NCBI RefSeq assembly: GCF_021726475.1
Contig: NZ_JAKJRU010000003.1
Span: 372,001-436,000, forward strand
Direction of reading: 5' to 3'
Origin: Pseudomonas oligotrophica
Lineage (GTDB): Bacteria; Pseudomonadota; Gammaproteobacteria; Pseudomonadales; Pseudomonadaceae
DNA length: 64,000 bases
Notes under the pieces: model-generated
Seen by the model: the letters and a program-made list of their open reading frames with translations, nothing else
Databases searched by the model: none
What the model was told of the DNA's origin: nothing
Translations under genes and position numbers: made by a program
In this document: piece after piece, positions 8,173-14,885 of the stretch
How the letters are laid out: each line of letters opens with the position of its first letter
How positions within the stretch are numbered: position 1 is the first letter of the stretch

Positions 8173-8490
8173 TCTGTCGTCCTCCATGACGGTTGGTCTC
8201 GCTTGCCTAGCCTAGCGGGTTGTGGCGGTGTCGGGACTGGTGTCTTTTCTGCGCGTGACGGCGTCGACAGGGAGTGTCGCGACAGCGCGTTGGCGCTCCA
8301 CGCAAACGGTTGTATTGGCAGTGAAAGTCGCGTCAGCCAAGCGTTGCGATGGTATGATTGCGCGGTTCGCCCTCAGGGCTCGTGGACCCATCCCCCCATG
8401 GACTTACCCAGTAGTCGTTCAACGTTCCTGTCTGCCAGCCTGATTGTCTGATTCCCCCGGCGTGCCCCGCAGTCGGGGGTGGAGTGCGCC
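8173..8490. promoter_or_regulatory. Divergent intergenic region upstream of the DUF4124 gene and mgtE
   Basis: About 318 bases without a gene. On the right it should hold the mgtE promoter: TATGAT at 8353-8358 is a possible -10, with no convincing -35. This would leave an mgtE leader of about 125 nt ending in the hairpin described separately. On the left the DUF4124 gene has its ribosome binding site at about 8181-8186. No small ORF with a ribosome binding site is seen. Confidence 0.4.
8454..8484 (+). promoter_or_regulatory. Hairpin abutting the mgtE ribosome binding site
   Basis: CCCCCGGC (8454-8461) can pair with GTCGGGGG (8472-8479), loop of 10 bases; GGAG of the mgtE ribosome binding site is at 8481-8484, one base after the stem. 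Could influence initiation; no known riboswitch family is recognised. Confidence 0.35.
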
Positions 8491-9933
8491 ATGACCGAAG
8501 TAGAAGCCAAAAAGCCGCAAGAAACCTTGCAGGATCGCCTGGCGCAGGTGATCGAGCTGCTGCATCGTAACGACCTGGCCGAGCATCTTGCCGGCCTGCG
8601 TGGTGATCGTCCCTCGCAGGGGCTCGCCGATCCGCTGCTGATCGAGGATCTGGCCCAGCTGCAGCTCAAGCTGGATGAGTTGCACCCTGCCGACGTCGCT
8701 CACATCCTCGAGGCCCTGCCGCTCGACGAGCGTCTTGCCGTCTGGCAGCTGGTCAAGACCGAGCGCGACGGTGACATCCTGCTCGAAGTGTCCGATGCGG
8801 TCCGCGAGACGCTGATTGCGGACATGGACGACCAGGAGCTCCTGGCTGCGGCGAAAGAGATGGACGCCGACGAGCTGGCCGACCTGGCGCCCGAATTGCC
8901 GCGCGACGTGGTGCACGAGCTGATGGAAAGCCTCGATGCACAGCAGCGCGAGCGAGTCCGTTCGGCGCTCTCCTACGACGAGGACCAGGTCGGCGCGCTG
9001 ATGGACTTCGAGATGGTCACCATTCGCGAAGATGTCAGCCTGGAAGTGGTGCTGCGCTATCTGCGGCGCTTGAAGGAACTGCCTGGGCACACCGACAAGT
9101 TGTTCGTCGTCGATTACGACGGCGTGCTCAAGGGTGTCCTGCCGATCAAGCGCCTGTTGGTCAACGACCCGGAGAAGCAGGTCGCCGAAGTCATGGCTAC
9201 CGATCCGGTCACCTTCCACCCCGACGAGGACGCCTACGAGGCGGCGCAGGCGTTCGAGCGTTATGACCTGGTGTCGACGCCGGTCGTGGACAAGGGAGGC
9301 AAGCTCATCGGTCGCCTGACCATCGACGAGATGGTCGACCTGATTCGTGAGGAGAGCGAAAGCGAAGTCCTCAGCATGGCCGGTCTGCGCGAGGAGGAGG
9401 ATATCTTCGCCTCGGTTTGGAAGTCGGTACGCAACCGTTGGGCCTGGCTGGCGATCAATCTGATCACCGCATTCATCGCCTCGCGGGTCATTGGCCTGTT
9501 CGACGGTGCCATCGAGAAGCTGGTGGCCCTGGCGGCGCTGATGCCGATCGTGGCCGGTATTGGTGGTAACTCCGGCAACCAGACCATCACCATGATCGTG
9601 CGGGCCATGGCGCTGGACCAGGTCGGCACTGGTAACACGCTCAGGTTGTTGCGCAAGGAGGCAGGGGTCGGATTGGTCAATGGCGTGCTCTGGGGTGGCG
9701 TGATCGGTTTCGTTGCCTACTGGCTGTACGGCAACTGGGCGCTGGGTGCGGTGATGACGGCGGCCATGACCCTGAACCTCCTGCTGGCTGCGCTGATGGG
9801 CGTGCTCATCCCGATGACGCTGGCCCGGCTTGGTCGCGATCCGGCAATGGGTGCGAGCGTGATGATAACCGCGATGACCGACAGTGGCGGTTTCTTCATC
9901 TTCCTGGGCTTGGCGAGCCTGTTCCTGCTGTAG
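8491..9933 (+). CDS. mgtE: MgtE-type magnesium transporter
   Basis: A 480-residue Mg2+ channel/transporter of the MgtE family. Domain order: N-terminal alpha-solenoid (about 20-150, with the LHPADVAHILEALPLDERLAVWQLV repeat), a CBS pair (about 155-285, including MATDPVTFHPDE and DLVSTPVVDKGGKLIGRLT), then five membrane helices (about 310-480) with the pore signature GGNSGNQTITMIVRAMA and the conserved Asp in ITAMTDSGGFF of the last helix. In the family, Mg2+ binding to the N and CBS domains closes the pore. ATG 8491 is preferred (GGAG eight bases upstream) over an in-frame GTG 12 bases earlier. Stand-alone gene with its own terminator. Confidence 0.95.
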   Translation: MTEVEAKKPQETLQDRLAQVIELLHRNDLAEHLAGLRGDRPSQGLADPLLIEDLAQLQLKLDELHPADVAHILEALPLDERLAVWQLVKTERDGDILLEVSDAVRETLIADMDDQELLAAAKEMDADELADLAPELPRDVVHELMESLDAQQRERVRSALSYDEDQVGALMDFEMVTIREDVSLEVVLRYLRRLKELPGHTDKLFVVDYDGVLKGVLPIKRLLVNDPEKQVAEVMATDPVTFHPDEDAYEAAQAFERYDLVSTPVVDKGGKLIGRLTIDEMVDLIREESESEVLSMAGLREEEDIFASVWKSVRNRWAWLAINLITAFIASRVIGLFDGAIEKLVALAALMPIVAGIGGNSGNQTITMIVRAMALDQVGTGNTLRLLRKEAGVGLVNGVLWGGVIGFVAYWLYGNWALGAVMTAAMTLNLLLAALMGVLIPMTLARLGRDPAMGASVMITAMTDSGGFFIFLGLASLFLL

Positions 9934-9950
9934 CGAAGGCGACACATCGC

Positions 9951-9986
9951 CCAATAAAAAGCCGGCTAAGCCGGCTTTTTATTGGG
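9951..9986. terminator. Bidirectional terminator between mgtE and amrZ
   Basis: Long near-perfect palindrome: CCAATAAAAAGCCGGC, loop TAA, GCCGGCTTTTTATTGG. It has a T tract on both strands and so can end both convergent genes. Confidence 0.93.
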
Positions 9987-10000
9987 TTCGCAAAGGCGAT

Positions 10001-10327
10001 TCAGCTGTCTTCCCTGGCCAGTTCCGTGTCCTGGGCGATCAGGGCGATCAATGCATTCTGCTGGCGATGAGTGAGTTGGCGGAACCGCTGCAGCAGTTCG
10101 CGCTCGTGAAGGGTCAGCTCCGGGCTGTCCAGGCGCATGCTCAGGTCTTCGTCCAGAGCGCCTTCCTGAAGCAGGCTCTGCTCGAGGCGAGCGATGATTT
10201 CTGAGTTCATGCTTCGATGATGGTTGCGCGCAACATCGGCGATACGCTCGCGCATGCCGTCGGGTAGTCGAACCACAAATTTGTCAGCGGTACGGCTGGA
10301 ATAAACTGCCTGTTTCATAGGGCGCAT
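10001..10327 (-). CDS. amrZ: AmrZ/AlgZ ribbon-helix-helix transcription factor
   Basis: A 108-residue Arc-superfamily DNA-binding protein. The ribbon-helix-helix covers about 12-50 ([17 protein letters not shown] ... [15 protein letters not shown]), and the DNA-reading strand residues of AmrZ are kept (K16, V18, R20; K18/V20/R22 in Pseudomonas aeruginosa, shifted by a two-residue N-terminal deletion). The C-terminal tetramerisation segment ([30 protein letters not shown]) is also conserved. In Pseudomonas, AmrZ activates alginate and twitching genes and modulates flagella and c-di-GMP enzymes. Start 10327 gives the family N-terminus MRP-KQA; no strong ribosome binding site is visible for it or for the next ATG at 10318, so the start is slightly uncertain. 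Confidence 0.93.
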   Translation of the reverse strand: MRPMKQAVYSSRTADKFVVRLPDGMRERIADVARNHHRSMNSEIIARLEQSLLQEGALDEDLSMRLDSPELTLHERELLQRFRQLTHRQQNALIALIAQDTELAREDS

Positions 10328-10382
10328 AGGAAAACCGGTTAGTCAAGTTGACGTGGTAGCGTATTGCCGTGGAAGTCATCGG

Positions 10383-10409
10383 TCTGACAACCGCCCACAC
10401 TTGCTGTTC
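10383..10409 (-). promoter_or_regulatory. Candidate AlgU-type promoter of amrZ, with AmrZ-like sites nearby
   Basis: On the minus strand GAACAG (10409-10404), 16-base spacer, TCAGA (10387-10383), a fair match to the AlgU consensus GAACTT-N16/17-TCTGA; amrZ (algZ) is known to be AlgU-dependent in Pseudomonas aeruginosa. Predicted leader about 50 nt. Two sequences resembling AmrZ sites (core about GGCAAAACGCC) lie at 10355-10368 and 10406-10420 (minus strand GGCAATACGC and CTGGCTAACGG), the second overlapping the -35; this would suit the autorepression known for AmrZ. Confidence 0.4.
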
Positions 10410-10560
10410 CGTTAGCCAGTAAAACTTTCTTCCATGGTCGGCTTGCTGACGTCAATTGTACGTCTTCGGTTCTATTAGTAAAGGCGTTTTGCTATCAGTG
10501 CGTCCGGATGTGACGGGCGCCCCAGTCCGTCTTGCGTGCACGCCCCGGGGTAGAGCGGTT

Positions 10561-10740
10561 TCAGCGTAACACCGGATCGAACTTCACACGCCGACCGAGG
10601 ACCAATCCTGTCAGGAGGGAGAGGGCGAACAGCCCCGTTCCGTAAGTGCCGGCTTTCTGCAGTATATCGCTCGGCGCCCATAACATCGCGAATAGGCAGG
10701 TCGTGAGGAGGATCAGGCTGGACAGGGCAAGTTTGGACAT
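10561..10740 (-). CDS. 59-residue two-helix membrane protein
   Basis: A small gene: ATG 10740 with AAGGAGAA eight bases upstream, stop TGA at 10561. The protein starts MSKLALSSLILLTTCLFAML and continues with a second hydrophobic segment (about residues 33-51, TYGTGLFALSLLTGLVLG) and a basic tail (RRVKFDPVLR). Two membrane helices joined by a short loop with WAPSDILQKAG. No family recognised. The strong ribosome binding site, the clean hydrophobic pattern and the positive-inside tail argue that it is real. It lies between amrZ and another tiny membrane-protein gene on the same strand. Confidence 0.65.
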   Translation of the reverse strand: MSKLALSSLILLTTCLFAMLWAPSDILQKAGTYGTGLFALSLLTGLVLGRRVKFDPVLR

Positions 10741-10776
10741 CGACGTTCTCCTTGGCGGAATCCTGGTATGGCCGAA

Positions 10777-10992
10777 CTAGAAAACCCAGCGCTGCTGGGC
10801 TGGCGTGGGCGCGCTGACGGACTCGCCGCTCAGCTTGAAGAGCTTGGCGGCAGGGGGCGCGGGCTGATGCAAAGAGCTGGGCATGTAGGACGGCGCGTGG
10901 CTGCCGGGCTCGATGGCGGAAAACTGCAGGGCGAAAACGGCGACGAGGAGTGATGCGGCTGTCGTGCTGATGAGATAGAGCGGCCTGGGCAT
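10777..10992 (-). CDS. 71-residue single-span membrane or exported protein
   Basis: ATG 10992 is preceded by GAAGGAAA about nine bases away. The N-terminus (MPRPLYLISTTAASLLVAVFALQF) is a signal anchor or uncleaved membrane helix; the rest is Pro/Ser/Ala-rich (HAPSYMPSSLHQPAPPAAKLFKL) and ends APTPAQQRWVF, presumably periplasmic. No family recognised. It is 36 bases upstream of the 59-residue gene on the same strand, so the two may be an operon. Confidence 0.55.
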   Translation of the reverse strand: MPRPLYLISTTAASLLVAVFALQFSAIEPGSHAPSYMPSSLHQPAPPAAKLFKLSGESVSAPTPAQQRWVF

Positions 10993-11186
10993 GTCTGCGT
11001 TTCCTTCGCTGGGGCAGTTCGATGGCCAGTTAGGAAAGCAGCTGTCATGCCAAGCTTCTTTTTTAAATAAAATCCTTATAAATCAAGGTGTTGTAAGTAT
11101 TTTGTGGGGTGATTGATCTCGCGTTTTGCACAGTCGCGCTCTAACGTTCTTGCAATTTGCAATGTGGTTCGTAGCCCATGCCTGGC

Positions 11187-11215
11187 ATGACAAACCGCTC
11201 ACGTGCCGCTAACAT
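11187..11215 (+). promoter_or_regulatory. Candidate promoter of tRNA-Arg(CCU)
   Basis: ATGACA (11187-11192), 17-base spacer, TAACAT (11210-11215), then a GC-rich discriminator and the tRNA 11 bases later. Upstream, 11048-11110 is strikingly AT-rich for this genome and may also hold the promoter of the leftward small gene at 10992. Confidence 0.45.
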
Positions 11216-11226
11216 GCGGCCCGCAC

Positions 11227-11303
11227 GTCCCAGTAGCTCAATTGGATAGAGCATCCCCCTCCTAAGGGGAAGGTTGTGAGTTCGAACCTCGCCTGGGACG
11301 CCA
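11227..11303 (+). tRNA. tRNA-Arg (CCU anticodon)
   Basis: 77 bases: acceptor GTCCCAG/CTGGGAC, D arm AGCTCAATTGGATAGAGC, anticodon loop CT-CCT-AA flanked by CCCC/GGGG, T arm GTTCGAACC, encoded CCA. Reads the rare AGG codon. Single copy, flanked by the small-membrane-protein genes and flgZ. tRNA-Arg(CCU) genes are frequent integration sites elsewhere, but no integrase is present here. Confidence 0.96.
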
Positions 11304-11350
11304 TTCTCGTGCCACCATGCAGCCATGGGCCCGTGCGATCGTGCAGGGCT

Positions 11351-12082
11351 TCACTCCTGGCGTCTTGCCTCACGTTGCAGCTGATAGACGAAGCGCTCAA
11401 TCTGCCGTTGCAGCAGGCCGCTGATCTGGTGGAAGCGAATGCCGCAATAGGTCACGTCCTGGCGCTCGTCGTGGGCAGCATGGCGCAACTCCACGGCGCA
11501 GTTGATCGACCCGCCCGGCAGTTGCGCACAGAAGTCGCTGTAGACCTCGCCCGGATGCAGTCGGGCCTGGACGTTGCCCTTGATGCTTACCTTGCAGCCA
11601 GTGGCCGAGATATCCAGCAGTCGTCCCTCCAATGCCCCGCTCAGCGGCGCGCCGCCCAGGCTGATGCCGATCGGCATGGCGTCCAGGCGTGCGCGATAGG
11701 CATTGCGGCGCTGGTGGTAGGTCAGTTCGCTGGGAATGGGGCTCCAGAAGCAGCGTGCGCCGTCGTATTCGGCCGGATGGACTGGCCCCCCGCAGGTCCA
11801 CAGCAGGCGGGCGCCTTCGTGGAAGGCTTCGACTTCGAAGGCTTCGCCGGCGAGCATCAGGCGCTCGCCGTCATTGGGGATCAGCTCGTCGAGGGCCAGC
11901 CAGCCCTTGTCGCGATGAAGTTCGATCAGGTAGCTCTGGTAGTGCTGGTTGCGCTCGAGAAAGCGGATGCTGAGCGGAACGTTGTTGTCCAGCAGCTGCT
12001 TGAGGTTGGCCTGTATTTCCAGCGGGGTCGTCAGCACTTTAGGCGGCTGCGGGCCGGCTTCTTCAAAGAACGGATTCGACAC
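11351..12082 (-). CDS. flgZ: Flagellar brake protein FlgZ (YcgR-type, PilZ domain)
   Basis: A 243-residue c-di-GMP effector. The N-terminal YcgR domain (about 15-120) is followed by a PilZ domain with both c-di-GMP signatures: RRxxxR in YHQRRNAYRARL (about residues 124-129) and DxSxxG in LLDISATGCK. In the family, c-di-GMP-loaded YcgR/FlgZ binds the motor or stator and slows rotation. It is the last gene of the leftward flgM-flgN-flgZ set, 72 bases after flgN, as in other Pseudomonas, so it is probably expressed with flgMN. Confidence 0.92.
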   Translation of the reverse strand: MSNPFFEEAGPQPPKVLTTPLEIQANLKQLLDNNVPLSIRFLERNQHYQSYLIELHRDKGWLALDELIPNDGERLMLAGEAFEVEAFHEGARLLWTCGGPVHPAEYDGARCFWSPIPSELTYHQRRNAYRARLDAMPIGISLGGAPLSGALEGRLLDISATGCKVSIKGNVQARLHPGEVYSDFCAQLPGGSINCAVELRHAAHDERQDVTYCGIRFHQISGLLQRQIERFVYQLQREARRQE

Positions 12083-12154
12083 GTCCGTTGTTCTCCAGCA
12101 GCCGCTGCTGCATGACGGGCGCGTGCCCGAACTTCCTGGGTGGCGCCGCGCGCC

Positions 12155-12625
12155 TCAGGCCTGGCTCAGCGGGCGTTGCTGGCTGGACCTGGCGGTGTTG
12201 CCGCGACGGTTGTAAAGGTCTGGCGTCTCGTTGCTGCCGTTCAGGATCGCCAGCATGCTGCCGACCGCGCTCTGGTTCGCCTTGATCAGCCGCCCGTTGC
12301 GCGCATTCGCCTCCTGGCAGGCCTGCAGCGCCTGCTCGAGCTCAGTCGAGCGCTCGAGGATCGACTCGCCGAGGGCGCTGTTGCGGGCAAAGGCTTGAAG
12401 CCCACTCCGATCGGCGCTCAGCTGGCGCTCGCTGAGCAGCTTGCTGCGCTCGGCACCATGCTGGCCGAGCAGTGCAAGCAGCGGCTGCTTGCGCGACAGG
12501 AGGCCTTCGAGCTCGCCCAGATTCCTTTCGCTGAGCGCGACCAGTTCCTGCTCGATCAGCTCGAGCAGCTGGCGGGCGATGTCGAGATCATCGGTCAGTT
12601 GCTGCAGAAAGGCTTCGTCGCGCAT
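12155..12625 (-). CDS. flgN: Flagellar export chaperone FlgN
   Basis: A 156-residue, almost entirely helical protein (Leu/Glu/Gln-rich, no membrane segment) typical of FlgN, which escorts the hook-filament junction proteins FlgK and FlgL to the flagellar export gate. Length is close to that of Pseudomonas FlgN. The segment ARNGRLIKANQSAVGSMLAILNG near the C-terminus is the conserved chaperone/client-binding region. 30 bases after flgM on the same strand. Its clients FlgK and FlgL are encoded at 23684-26913 in the same region. Confidence 0.9.
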   Translation of the reverse strand: MRDEAFLQQLTDDLDIARQLLELIEQELVALSERNLGELEGLLSRKQPLLALLGQHGAERSKLLSERQLSADRSGLQAFARNSALGESILERSTELEQALQACQEANARNGRLIKANQSAVGSMLAILNGSNETPDLYNRRGNTARSSQQRPLSQA

Positions 12626-12655
12626 CGGTTACCTGGGTCTGGGCGTGGTTGGGCG

Positions 12656-12982
12656 TCAGTGCTGGGACTCGAAGGCCGTCAGCTTGGCGGCCAGCCGCTT
12701 CGGGTCGATCTCGTAGCTGCCATCGGCGATCGCCTGCCTGATGCGCTCCACGCGGGCCTGGTCGACGGTCGGTTGCAGTTCGAGCTTTTCGGTGGCCTGC
12801 TGCAGGCGCTGCGCTTCCGGGCTCAGCTGCACGGATTCGCCAGTGCCGGCGTTCGACTCCGGGGCTGCGGCGGCAGTTTCCGCAGGCTGTGCGGCACCCG
12901 GCCGCTCGCTGCCTTGAACCTGGTTGCCGCGGGCGGCACCCGGGCCGGCGGCGCCATTGGGTCTGTTGAAGTCGATAACCAT
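12656..12982 (-). CDS. flgM: Anti-sigma-28 factor FlgM
   Basis: A 108-residue protein that holds FliA (sigma-28) inactive until it is exported through the completed hook. N-terminus MVIDFNRPNG followed by a disordered Gly/Ala/Pro-rich part (about 10-50); the sigma-binding C-terminal half (SVQLSPEAQRLQQATEKLE ... DQARVERIRQAIADGSYEIDPKRLAAKLTAFE) matches the FlgM family, including the I-R-x-A-I-x-x-G-x-Y motif. A sigma-28 promoter lies just upstream, giving the known feedback loop. Confidence 0.95.
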   Translation of the reverse strand: MVIDFNRPNGAAGPGAARGNQVQGSERPGAAQPAETAAAAPESNAGTGESVQLSPEAQRLQQATEKLELQPTVDQARVERIRQAIADGSYEIDPKRLAAKLTAFESQH

Positions 12983-13017
12983 GATGAAAAACCTCGGGAA
13001 TCAGTACGCTTGCCTTG

Positions 13018-13044
13018 CTTTCGGCCACGCGCACGGAAACTTTA
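13018..13044 (-). promoter_or_regulatory. Sigma-28 (FliA) promoter of flgMN(Z)
   Basis: On the minus strand TAAAGTTT (13044-13037), 11-base spacer, GCCGAAAG (13025-13018): the -35 is a perfect FliA element with exact spacing, and the -10 matches six of eight bases of GCCGATAA. Transcription would begin near 13011, about 30 bases before the flgM start. Confidence 0.88.
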
Positions 13045-13097
13045 GTACTTTTTCTGGCGCTGGCAGCCGCAGGCGACGAGTCGGTGGCGCCGCTGCC

Positions 13098-13850
13098 TCA
13101 CATGGCGACTTCGACCTGGCCGGGGCCGGCAACGCGGGCCCTGACTATACGCCCGGAGCGAAGGTTCTTCACGCGAATCTGCTGGCCCGGTGCGCCATCG
13201 TCCAGGGCTTCGCCCGGCATGCGCACGCTGACCGAGCCGTTGCCGCTGCTGATGACCACCTGGTCGCCTTTGCGCACGACTTCGGCCAGCTCGAGCATGC
13301 TCGGCGTCAGCGGCTGGCCGGCCTGGGCCAAGCGGGTGAGCTTGTTGCCCAGCACTTCTGCGGTATCGGTCAGGTAGCCTTGGGCGAGCAGCGAGACGTC
13401 GTGCTCGGCCAGGCCCAGGTCGCCGGGGCCGAGCGCGCTGCCGCGCTGCAATGCGCGGCTGGTGACGATCACCTGGCGATAGAGCCTGACCTGCGCCGGG
13501 ACGAAGACCGACCAGGGGGCGCTGCCGGTGCAGCTGACACGCAGGGTCACGCGGCCGATCGGTTGCTTGTTGCCTTCCAGCTGGACGTCCAGCGGTATGT
13601 CGCATCGGGCCAGGCGCAGGCGCGGATCGAGGCGGTTGACCTGTATCTCGTGGCGGCCCTGCAGTTCGCCGCGCTGCAAATAATTGTCGACGGCCTGCTC
13701 AAGAAACCCGCGGGCCGCGTCGATAAGCTCGTCAGGATGCATCGTGGTAGCCGCCTGCGAGGCGGTTGCCACCAGCAACAAGGCCAGGCCGGCCAGCTGC
13801 GCATGGCGCCGGCGGGCTGGATGTCGGGAAAACGTCGTTCGCCTGTTCAT
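13098..13850 (-). CDS. flgA: Flagellar P-ring assembly chaperone FlgA
   Basis: A 250-residue periplasmic protein needed for assembly of the FlgI P ring. ATG 13850 gives a basic n-region and a signal peptide (LAGLALLLVATASQA, cleavage near residue 33); upstream in-frame codons give unrelated Cys/Arg-rich sequence. The SAF-like domain is present (SRALQRGSALGPGDLGLAEHDV, then LAQAGQPLTPSMLE, GDQVVISSGNGSVSVRMPGEALDDGAPGQ, RVKNLRSGRIVRARVAGPGQVEV). It is divergent from cheV. The ribosome binding site is poor, and a sigma-54-like element lies so close that the leader may be nearly absent. Confidence 0.93.
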   Translation of the reverse strand: MNRRTTFSRHPARRRHAQLAGLALLLVATASQAATTMHPDELIDAARGFLEQAVDNYLQRGELQGRHEIQVNRLDPRLRLARCDIPLDVQLEGNKQPIGRVTLRVSCTGSAPWSVFVPAQVRLYRQVIVTSRALQRGSALGPGDLGLAEHDVSLLAQGYLTDTAEVLGNKLTRLAQAGQPLTPSMLELAEVVRKGDQVVISSGNGSVSVRMPGEALDDGAPGQQIRVKNLRSGRIVRARVAGPGQVEVAM

Positions 13851-13861
13851 GCATCGCCAAG

Positions 13862-13877
13862 TGCAAAGTACATGCCT
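13862..13877 (-). promoter_or_regulatory. Candidate sigma-54 promoter of flgA
   Basis: On the minus strand AGGCATG, TACT, TTGCA (13877-13862): -24 GG and -12 GC with the required spacing. The predicted start (about 13851) would be one base before the flgA ATG, which is unusual, so either flgA is almost leaderless or this is a chance match. Confidence 0.35.
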
Positions 13878-13917
13878 GCAGCGCGGGCGTCTTCCTTCAT
13901 TCAGAGAGGTCACTGGC

Positions 13918-14850
13918 ATGGCCGGTGTTTTGGATTCGGTTAACCAGCGCACTCAACTCGTCGGGCAGAACCGGCTGGAACTGCTGCTGTTCCGCCTCGA
14001 TGGCGCGCAGCTCTATGGCATCAACGTGTTCAAGGTGAAGGAGGTGCTGCCCTGTCCGAGGCTGACGCACATGCCGCAATCGGCGCGCGTCATCCGCGGG
14101 GTGGCTTCGATTCGCGGCAATACGCTGCCGATTCTCGATCTCGCGTTGGCCACCGGCCGGCCGGGGCTCGACGACCTGCAGCACAGCTTCGCCATCATCA
14201 CCGAATACAACAACCGGACGCTGGGCTTCCTGGTGCGCTCGGTCGAGCGCATCGTCAACATGAACTGGGAGAAGATCCTGCCGCCGCCCAAGGGGGCGGG
14301 GCGCGATCACTACTTGACGGCGGTCACCCACATCGATGGCAGCCTGGTCGAGATCATCGACGTGGAGAAGGTGCTGGCCGAGGCGACCCCGGGCGCCGAT
14401 GCGGTGCCGATGACGCCGGTGGACACCGAGGTGCAGTCCCGGGCAGTTTCCTGCCGGGTGCTGATCGTCGATGACTCGTCCGTGGCGCGCAAGCAGGTCA
14501 GTCGCTGCCTGCAGAACATCGGGGTCGAGGTGGTCGCCCTGAACGATGGTCGCGAGGCGCTGACTTACCTAAAGCAGATGGCCGATAACGGACAGGCCCC
14601 GGCGCACGAGTTCCTCATGCTGATCTCGGACATCGAGATGCCGGAGATGGATGGTTATACGCTGACTACCGAGATCCGCCGCGATCTGCGCATGCAGGGC
14701 ATGCACATCCTGCTGCATACTTCGCTTTCCGGCGTGTTCAACCAGAACATGGTCAAGCGCGTGGGGGCCGACGACTTCCTGGCGAAGTTCCAACCGGACG
14801 ACCTGGCCGGTCGTGTGGTTGAGCGGATCAGGCAGGCAGATGCGAACTGA
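13918..14850 (+). CDS. cheV: Chemotaxis protein CheV (CheW-receiver fusion)
   Basis: A 310-residue coupling protein. The CheW-like domain (about 15-155; RLELLLFRLDGAQLYGINVFKVKEVL) links chemoreceptors to CheA; the C-terminal receiver (about 170-305) has the acidic pair in VLIVDDSSVARKQ, the phospho-acceptor Asp in LMLISDIEMPEMDG and the conserved Lys in DFLAKFQPDDL, so phosphorylation should be possible. Start ATG 13918 follows AGAGAGG at about 10 bases; a longer upstream open frame overlaps flgA and is rejected. cheR follows in the same direction; the pair sits between flgA and flgB as in other Pseudomonas. Confidence 0.95.
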   Translation: MAGVLDSVNQRTQLVGQNRLELLLFRLDGAQLYGINVFKVKEVLPCPRLTHMPQSARVIRGVASIRGNTLPILDLALATGRPGLDDLQHSFAIITEYNNRTLGFLVRSVERIVNMNWEKILPPPKGAGRDHYLTAVTHIDGSLVEIIDVEKVLAEATPGADAVPMTPVDTEVQSRAVSCRVLIVDDSSVARKQVSRCLQNIGVEVVALNDGREALTYLKQMADNGQAPAHEFLMLISDIEMPEMDGYTLTTEIRRDLRMQGMHILLHTSLSGVFNQNMVKRVGADDFLAKFQPDDLAGRVVERIRQADAN

Positions 14851-14885
14851 GGCTGGGTCCTCGCATTCGACAGTGAGGCAAATGG

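Noticed and set aside
11227..11303. Genomic island at tRNA-Arg(CCU)
   Set aside because: No integrase, no direct repeat of the tRNA 3' end nearby, and core flagellar genes lie immediately downstream.
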